Of a DNA stretch of 64,000 nt, positions 18,371 through 27,355 are shown in pieces (positions within the stretch are counted from its first letter, which is position 1; each line of letters starts with the position of its first letter). A program made the position numbers and the translations under genes. The notes below the pieces were generated by a model. That model had not been told where the DNA came from, ran no database searches, and was given only the letters and a program-made list of their open reading frames with translations. Origin of the DNA: Mucilaginibacter endophyticus (GTDB taxonomy: Bacteria; Bacteroidota; Bacteroidia; Sphingobacteriales; Sphingobacteriaceae); NCBI RefSeq assembly GCF_003351025.1, contig NZ_QPCG01000010.1:62001-126000 (forward strand), given 5' to 3'.

Positions 18371-19615
18371 ATGAGAAATTTAAAAAACTACATATATGTG
18401 CCGCTGATCATGATCTTATGCATCGGAGGGCTTTCGTGTAAAAAAAATGATGGCAACCGCGAGCCGGTATCTAATGACAAATCGAAACCGGGGGTTGTAA
18501 GCGATATTAAAGTAGAGGATTACAATGGCGGGTCAAATATTATTTACTCGCTGCCAAATTCGAACAATATTCTGTATGTAAAAGCAAGATACCAAATCCG
18601 ACCTGGCGTGTTCAGAGAAACAAAATCCTCTTATTATTCTGATACGCTTAACGTTGAGGGTTTCAGTAAAGAAGCCGGTTACGATGTTACCTTAACAACC
18701 GTTAGCCGCGCAAATGTGCAGTCTGACCCGTTAACCGTAACCGTACATCCTAAAAATCCCCCGTACTTGATGATTAAAGGAAGCACTAACTTGTCGAGCG
18801 ATTTTGGAGGCGTACATGTAACCGCTGATAACCCTGAAAAAAATGAAATTGGTTTAATTGTCGTTGCCTTTGATAAATCGACAAACAAGATGGAAATCCA
18901 GGATCAGCATTTTACAACTGATAAAGTTATCGATTATTCGGTACGTGGTTATAGTACCGACGAAAGAAAATTTGGAGTCTATGTAACTGACCGGTTCGGC
19001 AATTTATCGGATACACTTGAAAAGCCGATACAACCGTTGTTTGAAACACTGCTCGACAAAAGCCAGTTTTCGCTTTACCGTTTAAATTCAGATACTGAAC
19101 TTCTTTCAGGTAACAGCTGGACTGTCCAGAACCTTTGGGACAACCAAACTAATGGTAATAGCCCAGGCTGGCACACGCAGCCCGGCCATACACCTCCTTT
19201 CGTTTGCACATTTAATGTTGGGCGCACTTATAAATTAAGCCGTTTTGTGATGTGGGAAAGACCAGATTCCGATAACAAATTCGCTTTCGGCCATGGTAAT
19301 CCTAAAGAATTTTCGCTATGGGGATCAAATGTTGCATCACCCCAGGGTGCAAATTTGCCGGTATCTGCCCCGGTTGGAACGGTGATTGGCGACTGGTTCA
19401 ACATAGGTAACTTTAAATATCCCGACCCTCCATCAGGGCTTCCGCCTTTGGCGCACAACGAAGCAGACAACCAATTTGTTCTTGCCGGGGTAAATTTCAA
19501 TGTACAACTGGATACTCCTCCAGTCCATTTTGTGCGGGTGGCAGTTGCATCAACGTGGTCAGGCGGAAATTTCGCTCATATTATGGAATTTTCATTCTAC
19601 GGACAGCCTCTTTAA
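18371..19615 (+). CDS. Surface lipoprotein with DUF4959/DUF5126/DUF5000 architecture
   Basis: This 414-residue lipoprotein (lipobox GLSCKKND) occupies the SusE/SusF position 24 bp after the SusD gene. The N-terminal part (about 35-125) is an Ig-like DUF4959 fold, the middle (125-230) a DUF5126-type fold, and the C-terminal part (about 245-414, with WTVQNLWDNQTNG, TFNVGRTYKLSRFVMWER and the final HIMEFSFYG) a galactose-binding-like DUF5000 domain. I infer a cell-surface glycan-binding protein of this locus. Domain names are from family memory; the beta-sandwich character and lipid anchor are what the sequence shows. Confidence 0.8.
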   Translation: MRNLKNYIYVPLIMILCIGGLSCKKNDGNREPVSNDKSKPGVVSDIKVEDYNGGSNIIYSLPNSNNILYVKARYQIRPGVFRETKSSYYSDTLNVEGFSKEAGYDVTLTTVSRANVQSDPLTVTVHPKNPPYLMIKGSTNLSSDFGGVHVTADNPEKNEIGLIVVAFDKSTNKMEIQDQHFTTDKVIDYSVRGYSTDERKFGVYVTDRFGNLSDTLEKPIQPLFETLLDKSQFSLYRLNSDTELLSGNSWTVQNLWDNQTNGNSPGWHTQPGHTPPFVCTFNVGRTYKLSRFVMWERPDSDNKFAFGHGNPKEFSLWGSNVASPQGANLPVSAPVGTVIGDWFNIGNFKYPDPPSGLPPLAHNEADNQFVLAGVNFNVQLDTPPVHFVRVAVASTWSGGNFAHIMEFSFYGQPL

Positions 19616-19657
19616 ACTTAAAAACGATTAAAGACAGAACGATTTAATTGAAGAAAA

Positions 19658-20872
19658 ATGAAAAAAATTTTAAGCTATTGTTTGTTGCTCTTTTTATTTC
19701 AAGGTTTAGCCGGGTGTAAAAAGTATGCGACTGATTATAAAAACTTTCTGAATAACCAGGAAAAAACATATCCGGGTTTAGTAAGCGGTGTTAAGTACCG
19801 TGCAGGCAATCTTCGTGCAGCCCTGGTATGGCATCCAAGTCCCGACCCAAGCATCATAAAATATGTCATCAAATGGAATAATGGCAAGGACTCTTTAGTT
19901 GCCGACGCTAATTCTCATAATCCTGCTGATTCTATTGTTGTGACTATTCCCGGATTAAACGAATACGTATACAGTTTTAAAATTATTACCCAGGATAATA
20001 AAGGCAACAGATCTATCGGGCAAGATTTAAATAATGTTAAAGTATTTGGTCCGGTATATATGTCGACATTGACTAATCGCCTTTACGATGCCGCCAATCC
20101 GTATGTATTAAATACCGACGGCTCTGTCGATCTCAACTTCCTTCCGGCAGATTCAGGGAACGTTTATACAAATGTCAATTATGTAAATAATGCCGACATT
20201 CCACATACCTATGTATTGAAGCCCCAGGAAACAACCCTTAACCTGCCGGATTTTAAATATGGCAGCTCTATCAGTTATGAATCCGGATATATTCCGGTGA
20301 AGGGAGCAATCGATACTTTCAGGGTCGAAAGAAATACCTATCCGGAAGTCAAGCTGATTGGGGATATAACTAATCTTTTCATAAAAAATGCGGGCCATCC
20401 TTTTCAACGAAAGGATAGCGGAACCGGAAAATGGGGGCTGCTTAAAGACTGGTCATATAACTCGGATGTTATTGATAAACTCGGAAACACGGCAGGTGGT
20501 TATTCTACTGATGATGGTGGAAATATACACATCGAATCAAGCGATGACGGCAACAGGCCTGTTCGCAATGGTAAAATCTGGCAAAGTTTTTCATTACCTT
20601 CAGGCGAGTATGAAGTGGAATACGAAACCGGGCCTGTCGGGGGTAATACGAGGGTGAATGAACTTGTTGTAACAGGTACAAGCCTGCCCGACATTGATAA
20701 TCTCGGTACGCCGTTAGCTATATTTCAGGGAAATCAAAATACTATAGGTGGCTACCACACCATCAAGTTCAAATTAACGCAAAAAACCACAATCGCCGTT
20801 GGCTGGGTTGTTTTCGTTGACAGCAGCACTTACCTTGAATTTAGAGGAATTAAGCTTCGCAAGGTTTCGTAA
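19658..20872 (+). CDS. DUF4998-type surface lipoprotein of the PUL
   Basis: This 404-residue lipoprotein (lipobox GLAGCKKYA) follows the previous gene by 42 bp. The first half (about 30-230) resembles paired DUF4998 Ig-like repeats (YPGLVSGVKYRAGNLRAALVW); the second half (about 245-404) looks like a DUF5013 carbohydrate-binding beta-sandwich, with GKIWQSFSLPSGEYEVEYE and a final LEFRGIKLRKV strand. It is probably a second surface glycan-binding protein. A strong terminator follows, so the sigma/FecR/SusCD/lipoprotein set likely ends transcription here. Confidence 0.78.
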   Translation: MKKILSYCLLLFLFQGLAGCKKYATDYKNFLNNQEKTYPGLVSGVKYRAGNLRAALVWHPSPDPSIIKYVIKWNNGKDSLVADANSHNPADSIVVTIPGLNEYVYSFKIITQDNKGNRSIGQDLNNVKVFGPVYMSTLTNRLYDAANPYVLNTDGSVDLNFLPADSGNVYTNVNYVNNADIPHTYVLKPQETTLNLPDFKYGSSISYESGYIPVKGAIDTFRVERNTYPEVKLIGDITNLFIKNAGHPFQRKDSGTGKWGLLKDWSYNSDVIDKLGNTAGGYSTDDGGNIHIESSDDGNRPVRNGKIWQSFSLPSGEYEVEYETGPVGGNTRVNELVVTGTSLPDIDNLGTPLAIFQGNQNTIGGYHTIKFKLTQKTTIAVGWVVFVDSSTYLEFRGIKLRKVS

Positions 20873-20877
20873 GTATA

Positions 20878-20908
20878 AAAGCCGGCTGTTGTTTACGCCG
20901 GCTTTTTT
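20878..20908 (+). terminator. Rho-independent terminator of the PUL operon
   Basis: AAGCCGGC and GCCGGCTT form a GC-rich stem around a 10-nt loop, followed by six T residues at 20903-20908, directly after the stop codon at 20872. Confidence 0.9.
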
Positions 20909-20947
20909 CCGCTCATCAGATCACCATCATCAAAAATATAAATAACC

Positions 20948-21925
20948 ATGAAATATATATTTCTCATCATTACACTTTTTTTGACATTTCCATGTGTAGC
21001 GCAAAAAAACATAATTAAGCCTGGAGAAATCTGGCCCGACCAACATGGCGATCATATTCAGGCTCATGGAGGCGGGATCATCAAATTAGGGAAATATTAC
21101 TATTGGTATGGCGAGGAACGCAGAAAAGGGCTGGATACTAACCTCCGGTTTGTAAGTTGTTACCGGTCGGAAAATTTGGCAACGTGGAAATTTGAAGGAG
21201 ATGTTGTTAAAATGTCCGATCCTGAACAATTAGGCACCGGGTGGGTACTCGAACGGCCAAAAGTCTATCATAGGAAATCAGACGGTAAATTCGTCATGTA
21301 TTTTCACCTGGATAATAAAAATTATTCTTACGCAAGAGTGGGTGTCGCGATCAGCGATAAAGCTAATGGTGATTTTAAATTTATAAAGAGTTTTAGGCCT
21401 TTAAATAGGCCAAGCAGGGACATTGGTCAGTTCATTGACGATGACGGATCTAATTATCTTATTTTCGAAGACCGGGAATTAGGCTTTCATATTGTGAAGT
21501 TGTCTACCGACCTTCTAAGTGTTGAAAAAGAAATGAGTCTTGTCAACGCGCCTTTAGAAGGAGGAGCGATCGTGCATTACAAAAACCTCTATTACGCTAT
21601 TGGATCAGCTTTGACAGGATGGGCTCCAAACCCTAATAAATTTGCATCGTCGAAATCATTGAGTGGTCCGTGGACGAAATTCGGGGACATTGCACCTCTG
21701 GAAACCAATACCTATAAATCGCAGTCCACAATGATGCTCAAAGTTGTGGGGTCCAGGTCAACCACAGTCATATTTATGGGTGACCAATGGAATCCGGCGG
21801 CTCAATGGGATTCGCGTTATCTTTGGATGCCTTTAACAATTGGCAATGGCAAACTTTGGTTGCCCAATCCGCAACCATGGAAAATTAATGTAAGGACCGG
21901 TGAAACAACGTTGGTTAAGAACTGA
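20948..21925 (+). CDS. GH43 exo-beta-1,3-galactanase-like glycosidase
   Basis: This 325-residue secreted enzyme (signal MKYIFLIITLFLTFPCVAQ) has the five-bladed GH43 propeller. The HAHGGGI...YYWYGEE motif (about 38-57) and MGDQWNP with DSRYLWMPL near the end are hallmarks of GH43 subfamily 24-type enzymes, which remove galactose from beta-1,3-galactan and lack the usual GH43 Asp base. Glu in WYGEE and Glu in LEGGAIV are candidate catalytic residues. It lies after the PUL terminator but in the same direction, so it probably serves the same locus. Subfamily assignment is from motif memory. Confidence 0.78.
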   Translation: MKYIFLIITLFLTFPCVAQKNIIKPGEIWPDQHGDHIQAHGGGIIKLGKYYYWYGEERRKGLDTNLRFVSCYRSENLATWKFEGDVVKMSDPEQLGTGWVLERPKVYHRKSDGKFVMYFHLDNKNYSYARVGVAISDKANGDFKFIKSFRPLNRPSRDIGQFIDDDGSNYLIFEDRELGFHIVKLSTDLLSVEKEMSLVNAPLEGGAIVHYKNLYYAIGSALTGWAPNPNKFASSKSLSGPWTKFGDIAPLETNTYKSQSTMMLKVVGSRSTTVIFMGDQWNPAAQWDSRYLWMPLTIGNGKLWLPNPQPWKINVRTGETTLVKN

Positions 21926-22201
21926 AAATTTAGCAAAAAAATGAGTAATACCGCACCAATTATTTTATAGTAGTTAAAAGCTATCGTCATTATTCGTCGG
22001 CAGCTTTTTGCTTTTCAGGCTTTATTTTGTTTCTGACCTGATTACGAAATACGGGAACGCTTTCTTATCTGGTCGAGATCACAGTTGGTTAGGTCCCATT
22101 TGGGCAAGATAGCCGATAAGCGCATTGTGATATTTAGGAACGTGAACACATATTTACAAAATATAAGTAAAATATTTGTCAAGCTAAACAGATATGTCCA
22201 C

Positions 22202-22642
22202 TTAATTGATGCTTTCTCGGGCAATGTCATGGTCAAAGCCTGTATACCGGAAAAATATTTCTAATATCAATCTACTAGCAATTTTTATTTTAAATTTTAT
22301 TTGTAAAACGCCCTGGCTTTGAAGATACACAATATTTATCCCAAATATATTTCTTAACACTTTAGGCATTTCGGCCTTTCTGGACGTTCTATTGATTCGA
22401 AGTAAAGCTGATTGCTGGAATTTTAGCGCCAACTTTATTGAACGACTTGGTTCATTGCGCCTAGTACAAGTATTCCACCCGTATTCAATGATCCTCTCTG
22501 TTGGTTTTAAATTTTCAATGTTGTTGCTTATGATTATTCCGTGATTGAAATCTCTTGATTGATATAGATCAGCCGCAATCAATCGTGGTAAGCAAACTGC
22601 AAAAAAAATAAATATAAAAAGTCTGTTCATTGTAAGTGGCAT
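22202..22642 (-). CDS. Short secreted protein, possibly a truncated gene
   Basis: The frame encodes 146 residues. ATG 22630 opens a signal peptide (MNRLFIFIFFAVCLPRLIAA), then YQSRDFNHGIIISNN and ERIIEYGWNT look like the start of a larger secreted enzyme-like protein. Beyond about residue 60 the composition becomes basic and unstructured. I do not recognise the family and suspect a frameshifted 5' remnant. Its promoter is excellent: the 37-bp tripartite element and TATTTTTG at 22723-22716 point straight at it. So the transcript is probably real even if the protein is degraded. Confidence 0.4.
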   Translation of the reverse strand: MPLTMNRLFIFIFFAVCLPRLIAADLYQSRDFNHGIIISNNIENLKPTERIIEYGWNTCTRRNEPSRSIKLALKFQQSALLRINRTSRKAEMPKVLRNIFGINIVYLQSQGVLQIKFKIKIASRLILEIFFRYTGFDHDIARESIN

Positions 22643-22715
22643 TATTGATAGGCGCGTTTAGTTTAGATCAAAACAAATCATCGGACTACGCGCCATTTCA
22701 TTCCGATTGACAGTA

Positions 22716-22781
22716 CAAAAATAGTTGCATCACGATTCTGATGCGTTAACTGCTAATAGATTAGTGTTAACTAGTGTTAAC
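22716..22781 (-). promoter_or_regulatory. Tripartite GTTAAC element plus -7 box (copy 1)
   Basis: Read on the minus strand, 22781-22745 is GTTAACACT, A, GTTAACACT, 12 nt, GTTAAC. After exactly 21 nt comes TATTTTTG (22723-22716), a perfect TAnnTTTG. The element lies between the secreted ORF at 22202-22642 and the histidine kinase gene at 22824. It could also act on the kinase promoter in the other direction. Repeats 10 bp apart are the usual target of OmpR/PhoB-type regulators such as the one encoded at 24170. Confidence 0.7.
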
Positions 22782-22808
22782 CCTGTAGGTCGTTGGTAAA
22801 AAGACATT

Positions 22809-22816
22809 TATATTTG
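22809..22816 (+). promoter_or_regulatory. -7 box of the histidine kinase gene
   Basis: TATATTTG fits TAnnTTTG and ends 7 nt before the TTG start at 22824. Transcription would begin almost at the start codon, suggesting a leaderless or near-leaderless message. Confidence 0.5.
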
Positions 22817-22823
22817 TCACATC

Positions 22824-24173
22824 TTGAAAAAAAAACATACCATAACGTTTGGCATAGCGGCTTTGACCGCCTTTAGCATACTGCTTTTTCAGTCGTACTG
22901 GATTTATTACAATTACAGCAATGCACAACATCTATTTTTGGTTACTGCAACTAACGCGCTTGAAAAAAGTATTGAAAAGTACCAGCTTCAAGAGATTGAC
23001 CTTCCGACCTCTCTTAATTATAAGGAACCATCGCTCACTGTATTCATGAAAACTCTTCCCGATCAGGACGCCGTCGCTTTAGATACTCCCAAGAGCAAAA
23101 GGTTGTTCAAAGCTCAGATGAGTACTGTCGCTATAGATAAAGAAAATGTGCCTATTGTAAAGGCTCTGATGGCCAGACTTTTACTTCAGCAATCACATAA
23201 ACCACTTGACCTGAATGCCCTTACAAGAATTTACAGGGAAGAACTTCAAAAAGAATCAATTGATGTTCCTTTCACCTTAAAATCACGTCGTTCACCTAGT
23301 AAAATCCATTCCAACGAAATTGCTGCCAGAATATCTTATTATAAATCGGCCGTGGTTATTAGCGCCACAATCGAAAGTAACCGATGGTTATTACGCCATA
23401 ATTTGTTACCCGCTTTGGTTTCCTTTTTGCTGATCTTTTTATCTGCAGGCAGCTTATGGTATATGGGATTAATCATTCGGCGACAACTTAAACTTGATCG
23501 TCTGAAAAATCAATTTATACGTAACATCACGCACGAATTCAGAACTCCGATGACCATACTGAGATCCTCCAATGAGGCAATTGCACAATTCGGTATAGCC
23601 TCCGATCCTGAAAAACTTTTGCGTTATACGGGAATCAATAATGCTGTCCTTGATAAATTGGAAAATGAAGTCGAAAGGATTTTAGAGATAAGTAGTCTGG
23701 AACGTAATTCTGTTTCGGTAAACTGGCAAATAGTTGACGTCCCCGAGTTAATGAAAACTATATCGAAGCGTTTCAGCTCAATTGGAAGTGATCGTCTACA
23801 GCTTAAATTCCAAACGGCAATTAAAGATGTGAAAACCGATTCTGATAAGTTAGATACGATTATCAGCAATCTCATTGATAATGCCCTCAAATATGCAGGC
23901 GAAAATGCTGAAGTAAGCGTTGAATTTACTGTTGGCGCTAAAAATTGGCAAATTCTGGTCAATGATAATGGCAAGGGAATCAGTCCGGAAGATGTTCCCT
24001 TGATTTTTGACAATTTTTACAGGGTGGATACTGGGGAGGTGCATGATGTAAAAGGGTATGGACTAGGCTTGAGCCACGCTAAACAATTAACTGAGTTATT
24101 GAATGGGAAGATAGGAGTTGAGAGCGGATTAAATGAAGGTACGCGTTTTACCATTAAATTTCCACTGGCATGA
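22824..24173 (+). CDS. Sensor histidine kinase (HisKA/HATPase)
   Basis: This 449-residue membrane kinase starts at TTG. Two membrane segments (about 8-28 and 194-218) bracket a periplasmic sensor domain of about 165 residues with no family I recognise. The cytoplasmic part has the HisKA H-box FIRNITHEFRTP (His237), N-box DNALKYAG, G1 DNGKGIS with the F-box IFDNFYR, and G2 GYGLGLSHA. It phosphorylates the response regulator encoded next, overlapping by ATGA at 24170. The tripartite element upstream (22745-22781) suggests autoregulation. The signal sensed is not visible. Confidence 0.93.
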   Translation: MKKKHTITFGIAALTAFSILLFQSYWIYYNYSNAQHLFLVTATNALEKSIEKYQLQEIDLPTSLNYKEPSLTVFMKTLPDQDAVALDTPKSKRLFKAQMSTVAIDKENVPIVKALMARLLLQQSHKPLDLNALTRIYREELQKESIDVPFTLKSRRSPSKIHSNEIAARISYYKSAVVISATIESNRWLLRHNLLPALVSFLLIFLSAGSLWYMGLIIRRQLKLDRLKNQFIRNITHEFRTPMTILRSSNEAIAQFGIASDPEKLLRYTGINNAVLDKLENEVERILEISSLERNSVSVNWQIVDVPELMKTISKRFSSIGSDRLQLKFQTAIKDVKTDSDKLDTIISNLIDNALKYAGENAEVSVEFTVGAKNWQILVNDNGKGISPEDVPLIFDNFYRVDTGEVHDVKGYGLGLSHAKQLTELLNGKIGVESGLNEGTRFTIKFPLA

Positions 24174-24868
24174 ATAAAGTTAATATTTTATTAGTAGAAG
24201 ACGAACCTGTCCTCGCTTCAATTGTGAAAGAATCGTTAGATAGCCGTGGATTTGGCGTCAGCATCGCGGGAAATGGTACAGAGGGCTGGAGTTTGTTCAA
24301 CCTAAACAAGCCTGACTTGTGCATTGTAGATGTCATGCTACCTAAAAAGGATGGTTATTCCCTGGTACGAGATATTAGAATGACGAACAGTCGAGTTCCA
24401 ATTATCTTTCTGACAGCACGGACGCAGATGGAAGATGTATTGAAAGGGTTGGAATTAGGTGCGGATGATTATATGAAAAAGCCTTTCAGTATGGAAGAAT
24501 TGATATTGCGTATTAAAGCACTTTTGCGGCGAAGTCAAATGCCGGAAATTGACGGAGAGCATGAGGGTGATATCCTATTGGGAAACCTGCTTTTCAACCA
24601 TCAGCGTCTTGCCATTTCAGGAGAAGGTCATACCGCTTATCTTTCTCAAAGAGAAGGAGATTTGCTCAGGTTACTCATTCAGTACAGGAACCGTTTACTG
24701 GACCGCCGGATTGCCCTTCTCCAAATTTGGGGAGAAGACAATCGATTCAATGCACGCAGTATGGACGTTTATATCACCCGATTGCGCAAATTTCTCAAAA
24801 GTGGTGGATCATCAATTGAAATTCTCAGCGTGCGAGGACAAGGCTATAAGCTTACGGATAAAGACTAG
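24170..24868 (+). CDS. OmpR-family response regulator
   Basis: This 232-residue regulator is translationally coupled to the kinase (ATGA overlap). The receiver domain (5-118) has the acidic pair at 11-12, phospho-acceptor Asp54 (CIVDVMLP), Thr in FLTART and Lys in YMKKPF. The winged-helix domain (about 135-230) has the typical LSQREGDLLRLL, the MDVYITRLRKFL recognition helix and the VRGQGYKL wing. I infer it binds the four tripartite GTTAAC elements, whose 10-bp repeat spacing suits a tandem OmpR-type dimer; this is untested. Confidence 0.94.
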   Translation: MNKVNILLVEDEPVLASIVKESLDSRGFGVSIAGNGTEGWSLFNLNKPDLCIVDVMLPKKDGYSLVRDIRMTNSRVPIIFLTARTQMEDVLKGLELGADDYMKKPFSMEELILRIKALLRRSQMPEIDGEHEGDILLGNLLFNHQRLAISGEGHTAYLSQREGDLLRLLIQYRNRLLDRRIALLQIWGEDNRFNARSMDVYITRLRKFLKSGGSSIEILSVRGQGYKLTDKD

Positions 24869-25236
24869 CGCGTACTGTTAATTAAACTATTAGAGATAGA
24901 TTATTGATCATGAATTTCTGATAAGTCAAATTCTCCGGGTATATTAACCTAGCCAAGCTAATGTGTGTATACTGTTGTTTGAGTGCAACGCACATTAATT
25001 TTTCAATGGTTTAATCGTCGATAGCCGGTAACGTGGTCTGAGAAGCCAATTATTTATTATCAGAATGAAACTGACAGGCTTTGCATATTAGCTTCCATTA
25101 CTTACCGCTAGGCTCCAATATCAGCCATCATATTAGCCGAAACTAGTGTCCAAGTTCATTTGGCTGCTGGTTAGGAAGTGTATCCGGTATTACAACGCCT
25201 GATATTAACTTCCGATATTTGGGAGTCGATTCTATG
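24869..25236. other. Intergenic stretch between convergent genes
   Basis: About 370 bp with no gene. A weak long-loop inverted repeat (taatgtg near 24959 with cacatta near 24992) may contribute to termination; nothing else stands out. Confidence 0.35.
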
Positions 25237-26160
25237 TTATCTTAATATGTTGTCAAAATGCTCTGCGATTTTCGAATAATAAGGCAGTTGAAGGTGATGC
25301 TTACCCGCCAGCCTGACTATATCAAAGATAAGTTCATTTCTTTCGTCGGGCTTTTTCTGCTTCAGGTCTTTTTGTAAAGAAGCGGTGAAATCGGCCGATA
25401 AGCTATCCAGTATTCGCAAGTTATCCTCAAAAAAATTTTCCGTCAAACCGAAACCAGCCCTATCTGAAATCTGCTTTAATTCGTGGAGCAGATCGACGAA
25501 AAGTTGCCGGTAAGGGCCGTCTTTCTGGAGGTCGATAGCTTTCTTATTGTGGTAGGCTGCACAAGCGGCAAATGCCGATGTAAACGTTAGTTTCCGAAAT
25601 ATCTCATTGGTGACAAGTGAACTGTAGCGGATATCGATTTCACTTTCCAGGAAATCTTTTTGCATTTTTTCTATCAAAAGATTTGGTTTTAGGGCAACTT
25701 CATTCAGCCCGTAAAATATCTTGAAGATTCGATTGTTCTGACTTACTTCACCTGGCGCTGAAATATATCCGGTAATATAAATACAACCATCATAAATGTT
25801 AAGGCCCGGCAATTCAGTGCGGAGATAATGTCCTGCGCCAAGTGAATTGAGTATTGGAATGATAATGCTTTGCAGGTGGGATGTTCTTTTCAGCATCGGT
25901 ATTATATTTTTTAAGTCGTAAGCCTTTACGCAAACAAAGATTACATCAAATTTCTGGTCTCCCATTTGTTGCTCTGAAATAGCTTTTATGTTCTTGATGC
26001 AAACAGGTGCTTCCCCATAAGTTTTAATGGTGAGCCCTTTGTTTTGGATTGCCTTCAGGTGTTCACTGCGTGCTACAAGTGTAACGTCATGGTGTTTTTT
26101 CGCCAAATAGCCGCCAATAAGGCCGCCGGTTCCACCAGCGCCAATTATCAGGTATTTCAT
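25237..26160 (-). CDS. Ketopantoate reductase family protein (ApbA/PanE-like)
   Basis: This 307-residue cytoplasmic NADPH-dependent enzyme has the Rossmann motif GAGGTGGLIGG (7-17), VARSEHL for NADPH phosphate binding, and the C-terminal helical domain with TNEIFRKLTFTSAF containing the family Lys. True PanE reduces 2-dehydropantoate to pantoate in CoA synthesis, but many paralogues act on other 2-keto substrates. Here it lies 13 bp after a MarR-GNAT regulator gene in the same operon, which favours a specialised rather than housekeeping role. Confidence 0.85.
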   Translation of the reverse strand: MKYLIIGAGGTGGLIGGYLAKKHHDVTLVARSEHLKAIQNKGLTIKTYGEAPVCIKNIKAISEQQMGDQKFDVIFVCVKAYDLKNIIPMLKRTSHLQSIIIPILNSLGAGHYLRTELPGLNIYDGCIYITGYISAPGEVSQNNRIFKIFYGLNEVALKPNLLIEKMQKDFLESEIDIRYSSLVTNEIFRKLTFTSAFAACAAYHNKKAIDLQKDGPYRQLFVDLLHELKQISDRAGFGLTENFFEDNLRILDSLSADFTASLQKDLKQKKPDERNELIFDIVRLAGKHHLQLPYYSKIAEHFDNILR

Positions 26161-26173
26161 AAAGATGGATTAG

Positions 26174-27112
26174 TTAGTTTTCGGTAGTCAGATTAAGATC
26201 ATACCGTTCTTCGTGAAGCGTTTTTCCCCATTGCTCCATTTCGATAGAGGCTGTAGGCTGAAAGCCTGCTTTCCTATACATGGCAATGGCTTTTTGCTGA
26301 ATATCTGTCGTTAGCAAATAAACGTTGGTAAACTGCTGCTCCTTGCAATGTGAGAGCGCTGTAGTAAGCAAATGTTTACCCACACCCGTGCCCCTAAAAA
26401 CAGGATGAACCAGAAACCATCTTAATTGCGCCTCGTTGTCGGACTTAGATAAAATCGCTATACAGCCAATAATCTGCTCATTATAAGTCGCCAGCCAGAT
26501 CTTGTCTTTCCGGGTATCATAATGTTCTAAAAGCTCGTAGAATGTTTTGACTACGTACCCTTCAAATTCCTGAGAGTAGCCTGATTCTCGTGCATAAAGC
26601 ACGCCGTGAAGATAAATAAGATAACCAACGTCGCCCGGCTTCAAGCCTTCCCTGTAGGTTACCTGACGGGACAATACCTGATTGCTGTAATCTACTGATA
26701 ATAAATTTTCTAGGGTTATCATGGAATTAACCAGCATCCCCGCTTCATCCGTTGACAGCTTTTTTAAAAAAACCTCAATCTGTCTGTCGGATTTCCCTTG
26801 CAGCTCATTTAATAATTTGGAACCTTTATTTGTAAGGCTGATGTGCTGCACCCGTGAATCCTGCTTTGATGGCATACGCTGGATAACCCCGTCATTGCTG
26901 AACATTTTAATAATCTTACTTAAATAGCCTTTATCCAAACCCAGCAATACTGCCAGTTGCTGGGATGTTATGGGTTGACGCAGGCCGATCTCGAATAAGA
27001 TGCGTGCCTCTGCCAAAGAGTATGGTCCGTCTAAAATATGCTCATTAAGCAATCCAAGATGGCCTGTGTAAAAGCGGTTAAAACTCCTGATCTGCTCTAT
27101 TTCTTTCTTCAT
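26174..27112 (-). CDS. MarR winged-helix regulator fused to GNAT acetyltransferase
   Basis: I chose ATG 27112; the TTG at 27139 lies inside the operator palindrome. The 312-residue protein joins two domains. Residues about 1-140 are MarR-type (ARILFEIGLRQPITSQQLA, LDKGYLSKIIKMF recognition helix, wing QDSRVQHISLT). Residues about 155-305 are a GNAT fold with acetyl-CoA motif VHPVFRGTGVGKHLL and YRKAGF. MarR-GNAT fusions are a known architecture. It could repress the operon and acetylate a small molecule or protein. It is first gene of the operon with the PanE-like gene. Confidence 0.88.
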   Translation of the reverse strand: MKKEIEQIRSFNRFYTGHLGLLNEHILDGPYSLAEARILFEIGLRQPITSQQLAVLLGLDKGYLSKIIKMFSNDGVIQRMPSKQDSRVQHISLTNKGSKLLNELQGKSDRQIEVFLKKLSTDEAGMLVNSMITLENLLSVDYSNQVLSRQVTYREGLKPGDVGYLIYLHGVLYARESGYSQEFEGYVVKTFYELLEHYDTRKDKIWLATYNEQIIGCIAILSKSDNEAQLRWFLVHPVFRGTGVGKHLLTTALSHCKEQQFTNVYLLTTDIQQKAIAMYRKAGFQPTASIEMEQWGKTLHEERYDLNLTTEN

Positions 27113-27132
27113 AATGCAAATATAGAAACAAG

Positions 27133-27170
27133 TTGACAATTGTCAAGTATTATTGTTGATATTTATCAAC
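27133..27170. promoter_or_regulatory. Two palindromes in the MarR-GNAT promoter
   Basis: TTGACAATTGTCAA (27133-27146) is a perfect 14-bp palindrome and GTTGAT-ATTT-ATCAAC (27155-27170) a second one with centres 23 bp apart, about two helical turns. Both lie just upstream of the MarR-GNAT ATG (27112). Autoregulation by the MarR domain is the likely role. Confidence 0.6.
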
Positions 27171-27355
27171 TTGTTTGCTCTTGGTTGGACCGGTATATCA
27201 GGCTTTCGGTCGTCGTTAACGATTGCTCTTAGACTTGCTTAATGTTGACCTCCTATTTTAATCCGGTTGTCTCCAATTTTTAACTTTGTAATTATACTTC
27301 GATTCAAAATCAGTCAACATCCATTCCCTTAAAATCTGATTCTTGCAAGCATTGC

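Noticed and set aside
27215..27220. Isolated GTTAAC sites (also near 31123, 34225 and 37575)
   Set aside because: None has the companions at +10 and +31 or the correctly spaced -7 box, so they are chance hexamers.
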